Assembly (NCBI GenBank): GCA_002059205.1
Contig: MVCQ01000138.1
Span: forward strand, 1-5,298
Reading direction: 5' to 3'
Length of the DNA stretch: 5,298 nt
Origin: Candidatus Latescibacteria bacterium 4484_107
GTDB taxonomy: Bacteria; Latescibacterota; 4484-107
A program made the position numbers and the translations under genes. A model generated the notes under the pieces. It did not search any database, was not told the origin of the DNA, and saw only the letters and a program-made list of their open reading frames with translations. How positions within the stretch are numbered: the first letter of the stretch is position 1; every line of letters begins with the position of its first letter. This document shows positions 1 to 5,298 of the stretch, piece by piece.

Positions 1-140
1 AGTTCATCCGTGGATTCATTGGGCATAGACATCACCGCCACTAACTTAGCGTTCTTCGCCTCCAACAATCCTGGAATCGTCTTCCGGTCCGCGATCCCGC
101 CCGCGCCGATCACGCCCCAGCCGACCTTTTCCGCATTCAT
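1..140 (-). CDS. Gfo/Idh/MocA-family oxidoreductase, N-terminal fragment (runs off left edge)
   Basis: Translating the minus strand from the ATG at 140 gives 46 complete codons with no stop before the window edge. The fragment starts with a short polar lead, then a beta strand running into a dinucleotide-binding glycine motif: VIGAGGIA at residues 10-17, i.e. GxGxxA. A helix with the family-typical RKTIPGLLEA (19-28) and a second beta strand LVAVMS (33-38) follow. This is the usual N-terminal Rossmann fold of Gfo/Idh/MocA proteins, NAD(P)-dependent dehydrogenases or related enzymes acting mostly on sugars, inositols and their derivatives in the cytoplasm. Full members are usually 330-450 residues, so about 90% lies outside the window, and the catalytic EKP-type motif cannot be checked. 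The start is fixed by AAGGAGG five bases upstream. The residue after strand two is Ser rather than the Asp/Glu common in NAD-specific enzymes, so cofactor preference is open. It lies 68 bp downstream of the C45 gene with no terminator between, so it is probably co-transcribed. Confidence 0.85.
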   Translation of the reverse strand, partial: MNAEKVGWGVIGAGGIADRKTIPGLLEAKNAKLVAVMSMPNESTDE

Positions 141-145
141 CGTCT

Positions 146-152
146 CCTCCTT
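146..152 (-). promoter_or_regulatory. Shine-Dalgarno site of the oxidoreductase gene
   Basis: The minus strand reads AAGGAGG followed by AGACG and then ATG at 140. This near-perfect anti-16S match with a 5-nt spacer supports the short edge-truncated reading frame as a real gene start. Confidence 0.85.
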
Positions 153-208
153 GTGTGATATTTGTTGTGAAATGGCTCCTCGCACAGATGCATCCCAATG
201 AAGATGAT

Positions 209-1234
209 TCAGCTTAACTCTATCTCAGAGAACTCACTTTCGCACGGATTCCCATCCGAAAAAAGCACCCGCCCGCTCTGCGGCAGCCCGATCATCGAAT
301 ATTCGGTGCACGCTCCATCCCGCTCCCCATGCCGGCAGATGCCGGGATCGCCGTGGTGGCGGAGCAGCTTTTTCATATCCTCCAGGCCGAAATCCATTTT
401 CTCCGATAATTTCCGGTCGAGCAATCGCCACCGGGCGTGTGCGTTGCGTTTGTCCGCCTCGTCCCGCCGGTCGGCGTCCGCCAGGGTGGGCAATTGGTAG
501 CAATTGACGCAGTGCATGTGTGGATGTCCGGCATCCGGTCTCCGCACCTGCATCAACGGGCACGGCGCCTCGATGGAACAGGTGGCGCCCTTCCGATCCA
601 CGCAGAGAATGCTGTAGCCTTTCCCACGCATCGGGAGCCGGGTCATGTGCCGCACGAAATCCGCCGTGGTTCGGCTGTGCATCATCCCTTCATAAGCCCA
701 GAGACGGATGGGCACGTGCTCGTCGCTCTGCTGAAAGATGCTTCCCACGGAGGAATGCCCCACGGCCAGTCCCTCCGCATTCATGCCGTCCGTAGTGGCG
801 AGCATTCCGCAGAATGTGAAGACCAATAGAGGAATGCCATCGTTCCGGCGGACGAGGCGAGCGCATACGGGACGCCGTCTTTGCCCCGGAAGCCCGTCGT
901 TGTTCTTCCCCCAGATCGGACCATCCGGCCCGTCGGCAAAGGCGATGTTGGTGCAGCCTTCCGTGATGTTCAACGCATCGGGAACCATCGGCAGATTCAG
1001 CCGGAAAATATCTTCCGACGGGACATTTGCACCCTCAGCCGCGCCCTCCATCTCCTCAACCGCATCGGGCAGATGGCGTTGGAGCGTGGAGAGGAACACG
1101 GGCAGTCTCTGTTCCCAGTCGGCGCGGTCAACGATGTATGGAAACGCAAGGTGCTCCCGGATTTCCTCGCGCAGGGCTTCTCCGGTACAGCGTCCGATGG
1201 TGCGTGGGGCTCCGGAGGCTTCTACGATTTTCAT
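209..1234 (-). CDS. Peptidase C45 / acyl-CoA:6-APA acyltransferase-like Ntn hydrolase
   Basis: This is a 341-residue protein of the AAT (acyl-CoA:6-aminopenicillanic acid acyltransferase) / peptidase C45 family. These are N-terminal-nucleophile enzymes that cut themselves before a Cys and then hydrolyse or transfer acyl groups on amides. Visible hallmarks are TEGCTNIAF (91-99), with predicted self-cleavage between Gly93 and nucleophile Cys94, and PIWGKNNDG (106-114), with Asn111 and Asp113 matching the conserved GxNxD site that follows the nucleophile by 18-19 residues. The core also has MNAEGLAVG (151-159), the C-terminal block PGICRH (297-302), whose Arg301 is a candidate catalytic arginine, and the closing GNPC (328-331). 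The N-terminal ~93 residues would be the released small subunit. There is no signal peptide or membrane segment, so it is predicted cytoplasmic. ATG 1234 is chosen over an in-frame ATG at 1267 because GGAGGA lies six bases before it. The start overlaps the upstream stop as ATGA, implying translational coupling. Its substrate is unknown; penicillin chemistry should not be assumed, since most bacterial members are uncharacterised amidases. Confidence 0.9.
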   Translation of the reverse strand: MKIVEASGAPRTIGRCTGEALREEIREHLAFPYIVDRADWEQRLPVFLSTLQRHLPDAVEEMEGAAEGANVPSEDIFRLNLPMVPDALNITEGCTNIAFADGPDGPIWGKNNDGLPGQRRRPVCARLVRRNDGIPLLVFTFCGMLATTDGMNAEGLAVGHSSVGSIFQQSDEHVPIRLWAYEGMMHSRTTADFVRHMTRLPMRGKGYSILCVDRKGATCSIEAPCPLMQVRRPDAGHPHMHCVNCYQLPTLADADRRDEADKRNAHARWRLLDRKLSEKMDFGLEDMKKLLRHHGDPGICRHGERDGACTEYSMIGLPQSGRVLFSDGNPCESEFSEIELS

Positions 1235-4059
1235 GGGAATTCCTCCAACGCTCCTTCGTCCTCGCACGCCAGCACCCCCATACTCCTCGGCTCAGGGCGC
1301 GGTTTCCCGGGCTTGAGTCCCAAGTCAACGGGGGCTACGCCAATCACATTCGTATTCGCATCGAAGTGCTCCCGATCAATCGGAATGCCGGGAACAGGAC
1401 CGTCATAGAGCGGACGTCCCAATTCGGCGCGCTTCCGCCGCCATTCATCTTCCGCGCTTCGCACCCCTTCCGGATCTTTCTTCAAGGCCTCCGCCACGGT
1501 GGCCGTGAGGATCGGGATGTAGCTCGCGTATTGGATCGAGGTAAAGAGGCACGGACAGAAATTCCGGATTCGCTCCGCCCGGTCCGGGAAATAGACCTCC
1601 ACGTGATACTTCGCCCAGGCCACGTACATCGGATCGCCCGTGATCTCGTACGCGAGGCAAACCACCGTGCCGAGATAGCCGGAAGGCCCGCCCCATTGCG
1701 ACCAGAACCATCGGTCGTCAACCCGCCATAACTTGGAGCGATTGGTCAGCCACTCCCGGGCCATCTCCGCTGTAAAATAGCTGTGCGTGGGCGTGTTCCA
1801 GAGGATGTGATCCGCCTCCGCGATGATCGTCTTTCTCAGCAGTTCGCTGTCGAAAAGCCGCAATCCATCGTCGAAAATGGTATACATCGCCCCTGCGTGC
1901 ACGGCGGGTTCCTCGGTCGGCTCCACCCAGGCTTCATCGCCTCGTTCCCCACCCGTGTACACACTGATCGGAAACGTCCCCGGTTTGGACTGCGTGTGGA
2001 GAAACCAGTTGAGGCTGCGCCGGGCCAGATCCCCATACTTTTCCTCCCACGTGGCCTGATACGCCTCCATCACGCACCAGAGCGGGCCGGTGAATTCCCG
2101 GCTGAGCGCGCCCTTCTCGAAATCGCGATTGGCGATGATGCCGCAGGGCTCCTGCCAGCGAACCGCCCAGTCTGCAACTTTCAACGCCACGTCGAGCAAT
2201 CGTCGGTTTCCGGTGAAATAATAGTGCAGCATGATGCCGGTGGTGAGGGTATGCGATGGACTATACTGTCCCGACCAGTGGTGCGCATTGTGATAGTGCA
2301 TCAAGCCCACCGCCTCCGGATCGCCCGGATGCGCGTGGCAGATGCACACATCGGCTACATTCTGACTGTATGCCGAAGCCAGCAGAAAATGCTTTCGCTC
2401 CCCCGTGCGGATGAAGTTACCCCACACGGACCAGATCTGATCGTTCGCCTCGTTGTTGTAAGGCCCCACGTATCGGAGCGCTTTGGCCGGATCTTTTTCG
2501 TAATAGAACCGGTAGGATACGCCGGGGCCCGCTGAGTGCGAGCACACCATATTGCCATACCGCATCATCCCATAGAGGCGGCATCGTTCTATCGGATCAA
2601 TGGCCATCAACTCCAGAATATCATCCAGTCCCCGATCCACCTCCGCGAAACGCGGATCCCCTTTGGGATAGAACGCTCTCGCCGCGCGGGTGGCACAGGT
2701 ATAAGCCGGATCGGGCGGAGCGATCACCGGTTCCTGCACCGAAACGCCCAAAGCCTCCGACTCCGCATCCGAAATCGCCTCAGTGGAAAACCGCATCAGA
2801 AATTCGGTGGTCTTTGCCGCTCCGGTTCCATCCGAGGTGCCCGTATCGTTGAGAGAGGCCGGCCGGTTCGGCGCATACTTTTCGATCATCTCCTCCACCC
2901 ACAGCAGGGCCTCCTCGTTCTGGATGTCGAAACTCTTTAGATTCAGCGGCGCGGTCGGCTTCTCCGCGAGAAGCCGCTTCACGGTTGCTTCGTCCCGGGT
3001 GCCCCCAAAGAATACCGCCTCTTCCTGAAAAGGCGTTCGGAATATCAAGTTTCCCTCGGTTGCCTCCGGCCAAATCTGTATATCCATTCCATCCTGCGCC
3101 AGCGAAATCCCATTGGGATACTCTTTCCAGAGGTCCCGCACAGCCACCACAGCCGCTCCGTTGCTTCCACGAATGCTTGCCCAGCCACTCGTCTTTGAAC
3201 CGCTGCCAACAGAGCGACCATCTACAGCCACGTCATACTCCACATCAGAAGTCTGCAGGAACAGGGCGTGGTCGCATTTTTCCGCCGAATGCACGTGCGT
3301 TTCGCCGCCAAAGGCCATCCTGAGGTCCTTCCCCGGATCGAGCGGGAATTTCATGCCAATGGCGGACAGCTCGAATTTTTCGGGATCCTGGTCGAAGATA
3401 AAGGTGTGGAAAATGCGGAGGTCGCTCTTCCCGGCAACCACGTGCATCCGCAGCACATAGGGACAGAATCGGAGGCCGGCGGATGTCGCATGGTACCCCT
3501 TCACGCAGACACACGCCCGCATCGGTCCGGCTTCCTCGATGGTGATGGAAGGAACGGGGGCTGCCGTGCATGAATCGTACAAAACGCCGTGCTGATCCAG
3601 TATATAAAGAAAGGGATGGCCCTGTAAGATGTCCTGCCATCCCTGCTTGCCTTTGACGCGGCATCCCACAAAAAAATCGGGATCCGATCTCCGAAATGTC
3701 ACCTCCATAACGCCTGTGGAGATGAGAATACTTTTCTCGTTTTCCTCAACCGTTACCGGATGAGGCGGCTGAGTCTGCTCGATCTCATCGCCGTACTCCA
3801 GGAAAAAAGTCCGGGATTCATCAGCCTTCAAATCCGCCTGGAAATCAATGAGTAGCCATTTGACAAACTTCCTGTCCTTGTTCCAGGTGCCGAGCGTCGC
3901 AAACTGGGTGGGCAAAACCGTATCTTCTGAGTCCACCACCTGGACCGGCGCGCCCTGCTTCAGTTCTTCATCCGGGAAAGGAATGCCCTGCGTAACCGGC
4001 CAGGCCGGTCGGTTGATCCCGCCGGCATTTTCGATATGCAAACGAATGCGTTTGACCAT
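1231..4059 (-). CDS. PcRGLX/YetA-like exo-rhamnogalacturonan lyase family protein (PL26-like), cytoplasmic
   Basis: This is a 942-residue protein recognised by family resemblance to PcRGLX/YetA-like proteins (polysaccharide lyase family 26). That family removes unsaturated disaccharide units from the end of rhamnogalacturonan I by beta-elimination. Residues ~5-90 match the N-terminal RIFT-barrel domain: VTQGIPFPDEEL (22-33), LPTQFATLGTW (49-59) and VKWLLIDF (66-73). Residues ~100-380 are beta-rich and fit the central beta-sandwich. Residues ~450-865 are helical and aromatic-rich, fitting the C-terminal alpha/alpha toroid, with NNEANDQIW (535-543), NAHHWSG (591-597), SPSHTLTTG (600-608), HYYFTGNRR (612-620) and WSQWGGPSGYLG (786-797). 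The last ~75 residues are charged and proline-rich and look like an added tail. No signal peptide is present, unlike secreted fungal PcRGLX, so it probably acts on imported oligosaccharides. ATG 4059 is preferred because GGAGGAG precedes it by 5 nt; the open frame extends to 4266, but that extension crosses a terminator. I do not know the catalytic residues well enough to check them. The fold assignment is firm; activity and substrate are inferred. Confidence 0.85.
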   Translation of the reverse strand: MVKRIRLHIENAGGINRPAWPVTQGIPFPDEELKQGAPVQVVDSEDTVLPTQFATLGTWNKDRKFVKWLLIDFQADLKADESRTFFLEYGDEIEQTQPPHPVTVEENEKSILISTGVMEVTFRRSDPDFFVGCRVKGKQGWQDILQGHPFLYILDQHGVLYDSCTAAPVPSITIEEAGPMRACVCVKGYHATSAGLRFCPYVLRMHVVAGKSDLRIFHTFIFDQDPEKFELSAIGMKFPLDPGKDLRMAFGGETHVHSAEKCDHALFLQTSDVEYDVAVDGRSVGSGSKTSGWASIRGSNGAAVVAVRDLWKEYPNGISLAQDGMDIQIWPEATEGNLIFRTPFQEEAVFFGGTRDEATVKRLLAEKPTAPLNLKSFDIQNEEALLWVEEMIEKYAPNRPASLNDTGTSDGTGAAKTTEFLMRFSTEAISDAESEALGVSVQEPVIAPPDPAYTCATRAARAFYPKGDPRFAEVDRGLDDILELMAIDPIERCRLYGMMRYGNMVCSHSAGPGVSYRFYYEKDPAKALRYVGPYNNEANDQIWSVWGNFIRTGERKHFLLASAYSQNVADVCICHAHPGDPEAVGLMHYHNAHHWSGQYSPSHTLTTGIMLHYYFTGNRRLLDVALKVADWAVRWQEPCGIIANRDFEKGALSREFTGPLWCVMEAYQATWEEKYGDLARRSLNWFLHTQSKPGTFPISVYTGGERGDEAWVEPTEEPAVHAGAMYTIFDDGLRLFDSELLRKTIIAEADHILWNTPTHSYFTAEMAREWLTNRSKLWRVDDRWFWSQWGGPSGYLGTVVCLAYEITGDPMYVAWAKYHVEVYFPDRAERIRNFCPCLFTSIQYASYIPILTATVAEALKKDPEGVRSAEDEWRRKRAELGRPLYDGPVPGIPIDREHFDANTNVIGVAPVDLGLKPGKPRPEPRSMGVLACEDEGALEEFP
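1241..1246 (-). promoter_or_regulatory. Shine-Dalgarno site of the C45 gene, inside the upstream coding region
   Basis: GGAGGA on the minus strand, then ATTCCC, then ATG at 1234. It lies within the last codons of the lyase-like gene and decides between ATG 1234 and the in-frame ATG at 1267, which would extend the protein by 11 residues into the upstream gene. Confidence 0.8.
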
Positions 4060-4064
4060 GTGAT

Positions 4065-4071
4065 CTCCTCC
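4065..4071 (-). promoter_or_regulatory. Shine-Dalgarno site of the lyase-like gene
   Basis: The minus strand reads CCGGAGGAG, then ATCAC, then ATG at 4059. The strong site decides the start: the alternative in-frame ATG at 4266 would add 69 residues encoded by the terminator and leader. CCGGAG within it is exactly complementary to a leader segment at 4125-4130, so it could be sequestered. Confidence 0.85.
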
Positions 4072-4093
4072 GGTTTGATTCGGATAGATGCTT

Positions 4094-4122
4094 CTTATCA
4101 GAAGTTTTAGTTGCTCCGTAAA
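4094..4122 (-). promoter_or_regulatory. Weak candidate sigma70-type promoter for the lyase-like operon
   Basis: On the minus strand TTTACG (4122-4117) is followed after exactly 17 bases by GATAAG (4099-4094). Each hexamer matches the consensus at four of six positions. It lies between the terminator and the lyase-like gene, where a new promoter would be needed. Such matches arise by chance often, so this is only a candidate. If it is used, transcription would start near 4087 and omit the upstream hairpin arm at 4125-4130. Confidence 0.25.
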
Positions 4123-4130
4123 AGCCGGAG
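4114..4130 (-). other. Leader hairpin CTCCG/CGGAG
   Basis: On the minus strand CTCCG (4130-4126), a 7-nt loop, and CGGAG (4118-4114) form a 5-bp stem. The first arm, extended by one base to CTCCGG, is also fully complementary to CCGGAG in the ribosome-binding site at 4073-4068. The two pairings are mutually exclusive. A function is inference only. Confidence 0.4.
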
Positions 4131-4152
4131 TAAACTCGGCACTAACAAAGAC

Positions 4153-4172
4153 AAAAAGCCTCTGAAGAGGCT
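4153..4172 (-). terminator. Intrinsic terminator downstream of the URO-D-like gene
   Basis: On the minus strand AGCCTC, loop TTCA, GAGGCT forms a 6-bp GC-rich hairpin followed immediately by five T residues (counting the stem's last T) and a further T-rich stretch (TTTTTGTCTTTG). The stem is at 4172-4167 and 4162-4157. It lies about 100 bp after the TAG stop of the URO-D-like gene. There is no T-run on the other strand, so it works only leftwards. It should separate the URO-D-like gene from the lyase-like operon unless bypassed. Confidence 0.8.
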
Positions 4173-4272
4173 GAAGTTGCCGTCCCTTCAGGGAGTTTGT
4201 AGTGTTCCCGGTGCCAGCTTTAGCTCGGTTTTGCACAAGGTCCAAAGCCAAGCAGACTTCTGACAAAGAGCA

Positions 4273-5298
4273 CTAAATCTGTATCGGATACGTTCCGTAC
4301 TTATGCGCCGTCTCCAACGCGGCCATATAATTCTCATAGCGGCTGCCATAGCAAACACTGTTGCTTGTGCCGAGGATAAGTCCGCCGCCCGGCGCGGCAT
4401 GTTTTAAGGCATAGCGCACATCCGCCCTGTTTTCCTCCGGTGTCCCGGAAACCAATGTTTCGATGTTGATCCCGCCCCAGAAGGCGATTTGGTCGCCATA
4501 CTGCTCCTTCAGCCTTTTGAGGTCCATATCGGCGGTCTTGCAGGCAATGGACTGCCAGCACTCATACCCCGCCTCGATCAAAATATCCATGATCTTCCAG
4601 TTGTTTCCGCAATTATGGCTCATCACCCGCACCCCAGCCTTGTGACAATAATCGCTCAGCCGCTTCATCCCGGGCAGAAAAATGTCCCGGATGTTCTGAG
4701 GGGAAATCATCGGACCGGTCGAGTCGGAAAAATCGCCGCCCGGCATGATGGCATCCACCCCCGCGTCTATGAAAAGCTGTGCCTTGGTTAGCTCCAGCTC
4801 GGTGATCAGATCGAAGCCGAGCCTGGCCAGATCGGGCTGCAAGGCCATGAAGAGAAAAAAGTCTTCCCCGAAAGTGTATTCAAAAGGAAAACCAAACTCC
4901 TCAAAACCCCGCGCGAAAATAAACCGCTCGTCTCCCAACTTATCCACTACGAATCGCACCAATTCCATTTGGGAGCGGTCCTCCAACTCGAAGGTATATC
5001 CCTGCGAAGTTTTCTCTTTTATTCTAAATCCTGCGTCCGGCACGTACACGGACTCGAAATGTTCCGTCAGTTCCTCCGCTGAATTGAATTTCTTGGTTTC
5101 TCCGTAGTCCGTGCAAAGGATCGCGTCATTGCCGTCGGAATACTTGTACGTGCGTCCTTCCCGGTCTTTCCAGGTGATATCGTCTATCTGCGTGATTTGC
5201 TCCGGCTCCAGGTCTTTGGGAGAAACCAGAAACACCGGCACGAGATCCTGATCGAGTTTCCCGATCAGTTCCACAATATCGTTCTTTTCGCTTTCCAC
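4273..5298 (-). CDS. URO-D-fold (uroporphyrinogen decarboxylase-like) methyltransferase-type protein, 5' end outside window
   Basis: The open frame enters from the right edge and ends at a TAG (4275-4273), giving 341 visible residues. The first visible codon is GTG with no upstream sequence to judge. Relatives normally start with a segment before the strand seen here as LVPVFLV (19-25), so I treat the gene as lacking its N-terminus. The C-terminal two thirds carry the family signature: FIDAGVDAIMPGGDF (176-190), MISPQNIRDIFLPGMKRL (197-214), VMSHNCGN (225-232), an IEAGYECWQS segment (241-250), AFWGGI (272-277), GTPEENR (285-291) and APGGGLILGT (302-311). H228-x-C230 resembles the zinc-binding H-x-C of MtaA-type methylcobamide:CoM methyltransferases, and Cys316 could be the third ligand. 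It is therefore more likely a corrinoid- or methyl-transfer-related enzyme than the haem-pathway HemE. No corrinoid-binding partner is visible. The substrate is unknown. A terminator ~100 bp downstream suggests it ends its own transcript. Residue numbers count from the window edge. Confidence 0.88.
   Translation of the reverse strand: MESEKNDIVELIGKLDQDLVPVFLVSPKDLEPEQITQIDDITWKDREGRTYKYSDGNDAILCTDYGETKKFNSAEELTEHFESVYVPDAGFRIKEKTSQGYTFELEDRSQMELVRFVVDKLGDERFIFARGFEEFGFPFEYTFGEDFFLFMALQPDLARLGFDLITELELTKAQLFIDAGVDAIMPGGDFSDSTGPMISPQNIRDIFLPGMKRLSDYCHKAGVRVMSHNCGNNWKIMDILIEAGYECWQSIACKTADMDLKRLKEQYGDQIAFWGGINIETLVSGTPEENRADVRYALKHAAPGGGLILGTSNSVCYGSRYENYMAALETAHKYGTYPIQI

Larger units (their letters stand above)
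4060..4272 (-). other. 213-bp intergenic region / leader of the lyase-like gene
   Basis: This is the largest non-coding stretch. In transcription order it holds a short hairpin (TCCC-loop-GGGA, 4194-4183), an intrinsic terminator (4172-4153), a hairpin CTCCG/CGGAG (4130-4114), a hairpin CTTCT/AGAAG (4104-4091), and the Shine-Dalgarno site. It stays open in one minus-strand frame for 69 codons before ATG 4059, but that frame has no ribosome-binding site at its ATG and its product resembles nothing I recognise. I see no match to a known riboswitch class (cobalamin, SAM, T-box and SAH signatures were considered). Confidence 0.7.

Noticed and set aside
148..171. TTGTGTGATATTTGTTGTGA-like repetition between the last two genes, considered as a CRP-type operator
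   Set aside because: The two TGTGA-like halves are direct, not inverted, so they do not form the TGTGA-N6-TCACA palindrome. No other operator evidence was seen.
137..193. An 18-codon minus-strand frame between the C45 and oxidoreductase genes whose TGA overlaps the oxidoreductase ATG
   Set aside because: It looks like a coupled leader peptide, but its ATG lacks a ribosome-binding site and its Arg-rich end is simply the Shine-Dalgarno sequence read as codons.
10..201. Plus-strand 63-codon open frame at the left edge
   Set aside because: It is antisense to the oxidoreductase start and its ribosome-binding site, and shows no family resemblance.
1783..2535. Long open frame on the plus strand antisense to the lyase-like gene (also 1027-1731 and 738-1316)
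   Set aside because: These frames lie opposite well-supported genes and their translations are Arg/Pro/His-rich with no recognisable domain. They are expected shadows of GC-rich coding sequence.
4060..4266. A 69-residue N-terminal extension of the lyase-like protein from an in-frame ATG at 4266
   Set aside because: It has no ribosome-binding site at that ATG, runs through the intrinsic terminator and leader hairpins, and lies upstream of an ATG with an excellent Shine-Dalgarno site and the expected family N-terminus.
4060..4272. Cobalamin, SAM or T-box riboswitch in the intergenic region, suggested by the URO-D-like gene and the hairpins
   Set aside because: None of the conserved core sequences of these classes can be found on the minus strand, and the hairpins are too short and too few.

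Overview
The window is a compact stretch of bacterial DNA with every recognisable gene on the minus strand, so transcription runs from high to low coordinates. There are four protein genes. The first is a uroporphyrinogen-decarboxylase-like (URO-D fold) methyltransferase, cut by the right edge. The second is a 942-residue protein of the PcRGLX/YetA-like exo-rhamnogalacturonan lyase family. The third is a 341-residue peptidase C45 / acyl-CoA:6-aminopenicillanate acyltransferase-like Ntn hydrolase. The fourth is the N-terminus of a Gfo/Idh/MocA-type NAD(P)-dependent oxidoreductase, cut by the left edge. No tRNA, rRNA, CRISPR array, insertion sequence or integrase is visible.

Layout: URO-D-like gene 5298-4273; a 213-bp intergenic region (4272-4060) with a convincing intrinsic terminator, a weak candidate promoter and several short complementary segments; lyase-like gene 4059-1231; C45 gene 1234-209, joined to the lyase-like gene by a 4-base ATGA start/stop overlap; a 68-bp gap; then the oxidoreductase gene from 140 leftwards. 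The last three genes each have a strong purine-rich Shine-Dalgarno sequence (GGAGG core) 5-6 nt before ATG. They look like one transcription unit separated from the URO-D-like gene by the terminator.

The organism is a bacterium of moderately high GC with classical Shine-Dalgarno initiation. URO-D-like proteins, Gfo/Idh/MocA oxidoreductases and cytoplasmic YetA-like lyases together are typical of glycan-degrading heterotrophs, for example uncultured relatives of the Planctomycetes/Verrucomicrobia/Lentisphaerae or Hydrogenedentes-type lineages. This is inference from gene content; no phylogenetic marker is present.

Functionally the operon looks catabolic: an intracellular polysaccharide-lyase-family protein, a probable N-acyl (amide) hydrolase or acyltransferase made from the same message, and a sugar-type dehydrogenase. 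The likely theme is processing of a decorated (perhaps N-acylated) uronate- or rhamnose-containing oligosaccharide, but no substrate can be read from the sequence. The least expected features are the tight coupling of a PL26-like protein to a C45 Ntn hydrolase, and the leader, where one segment can pair either with a neighbouring hairpin arm or with the ribosome-binding site.
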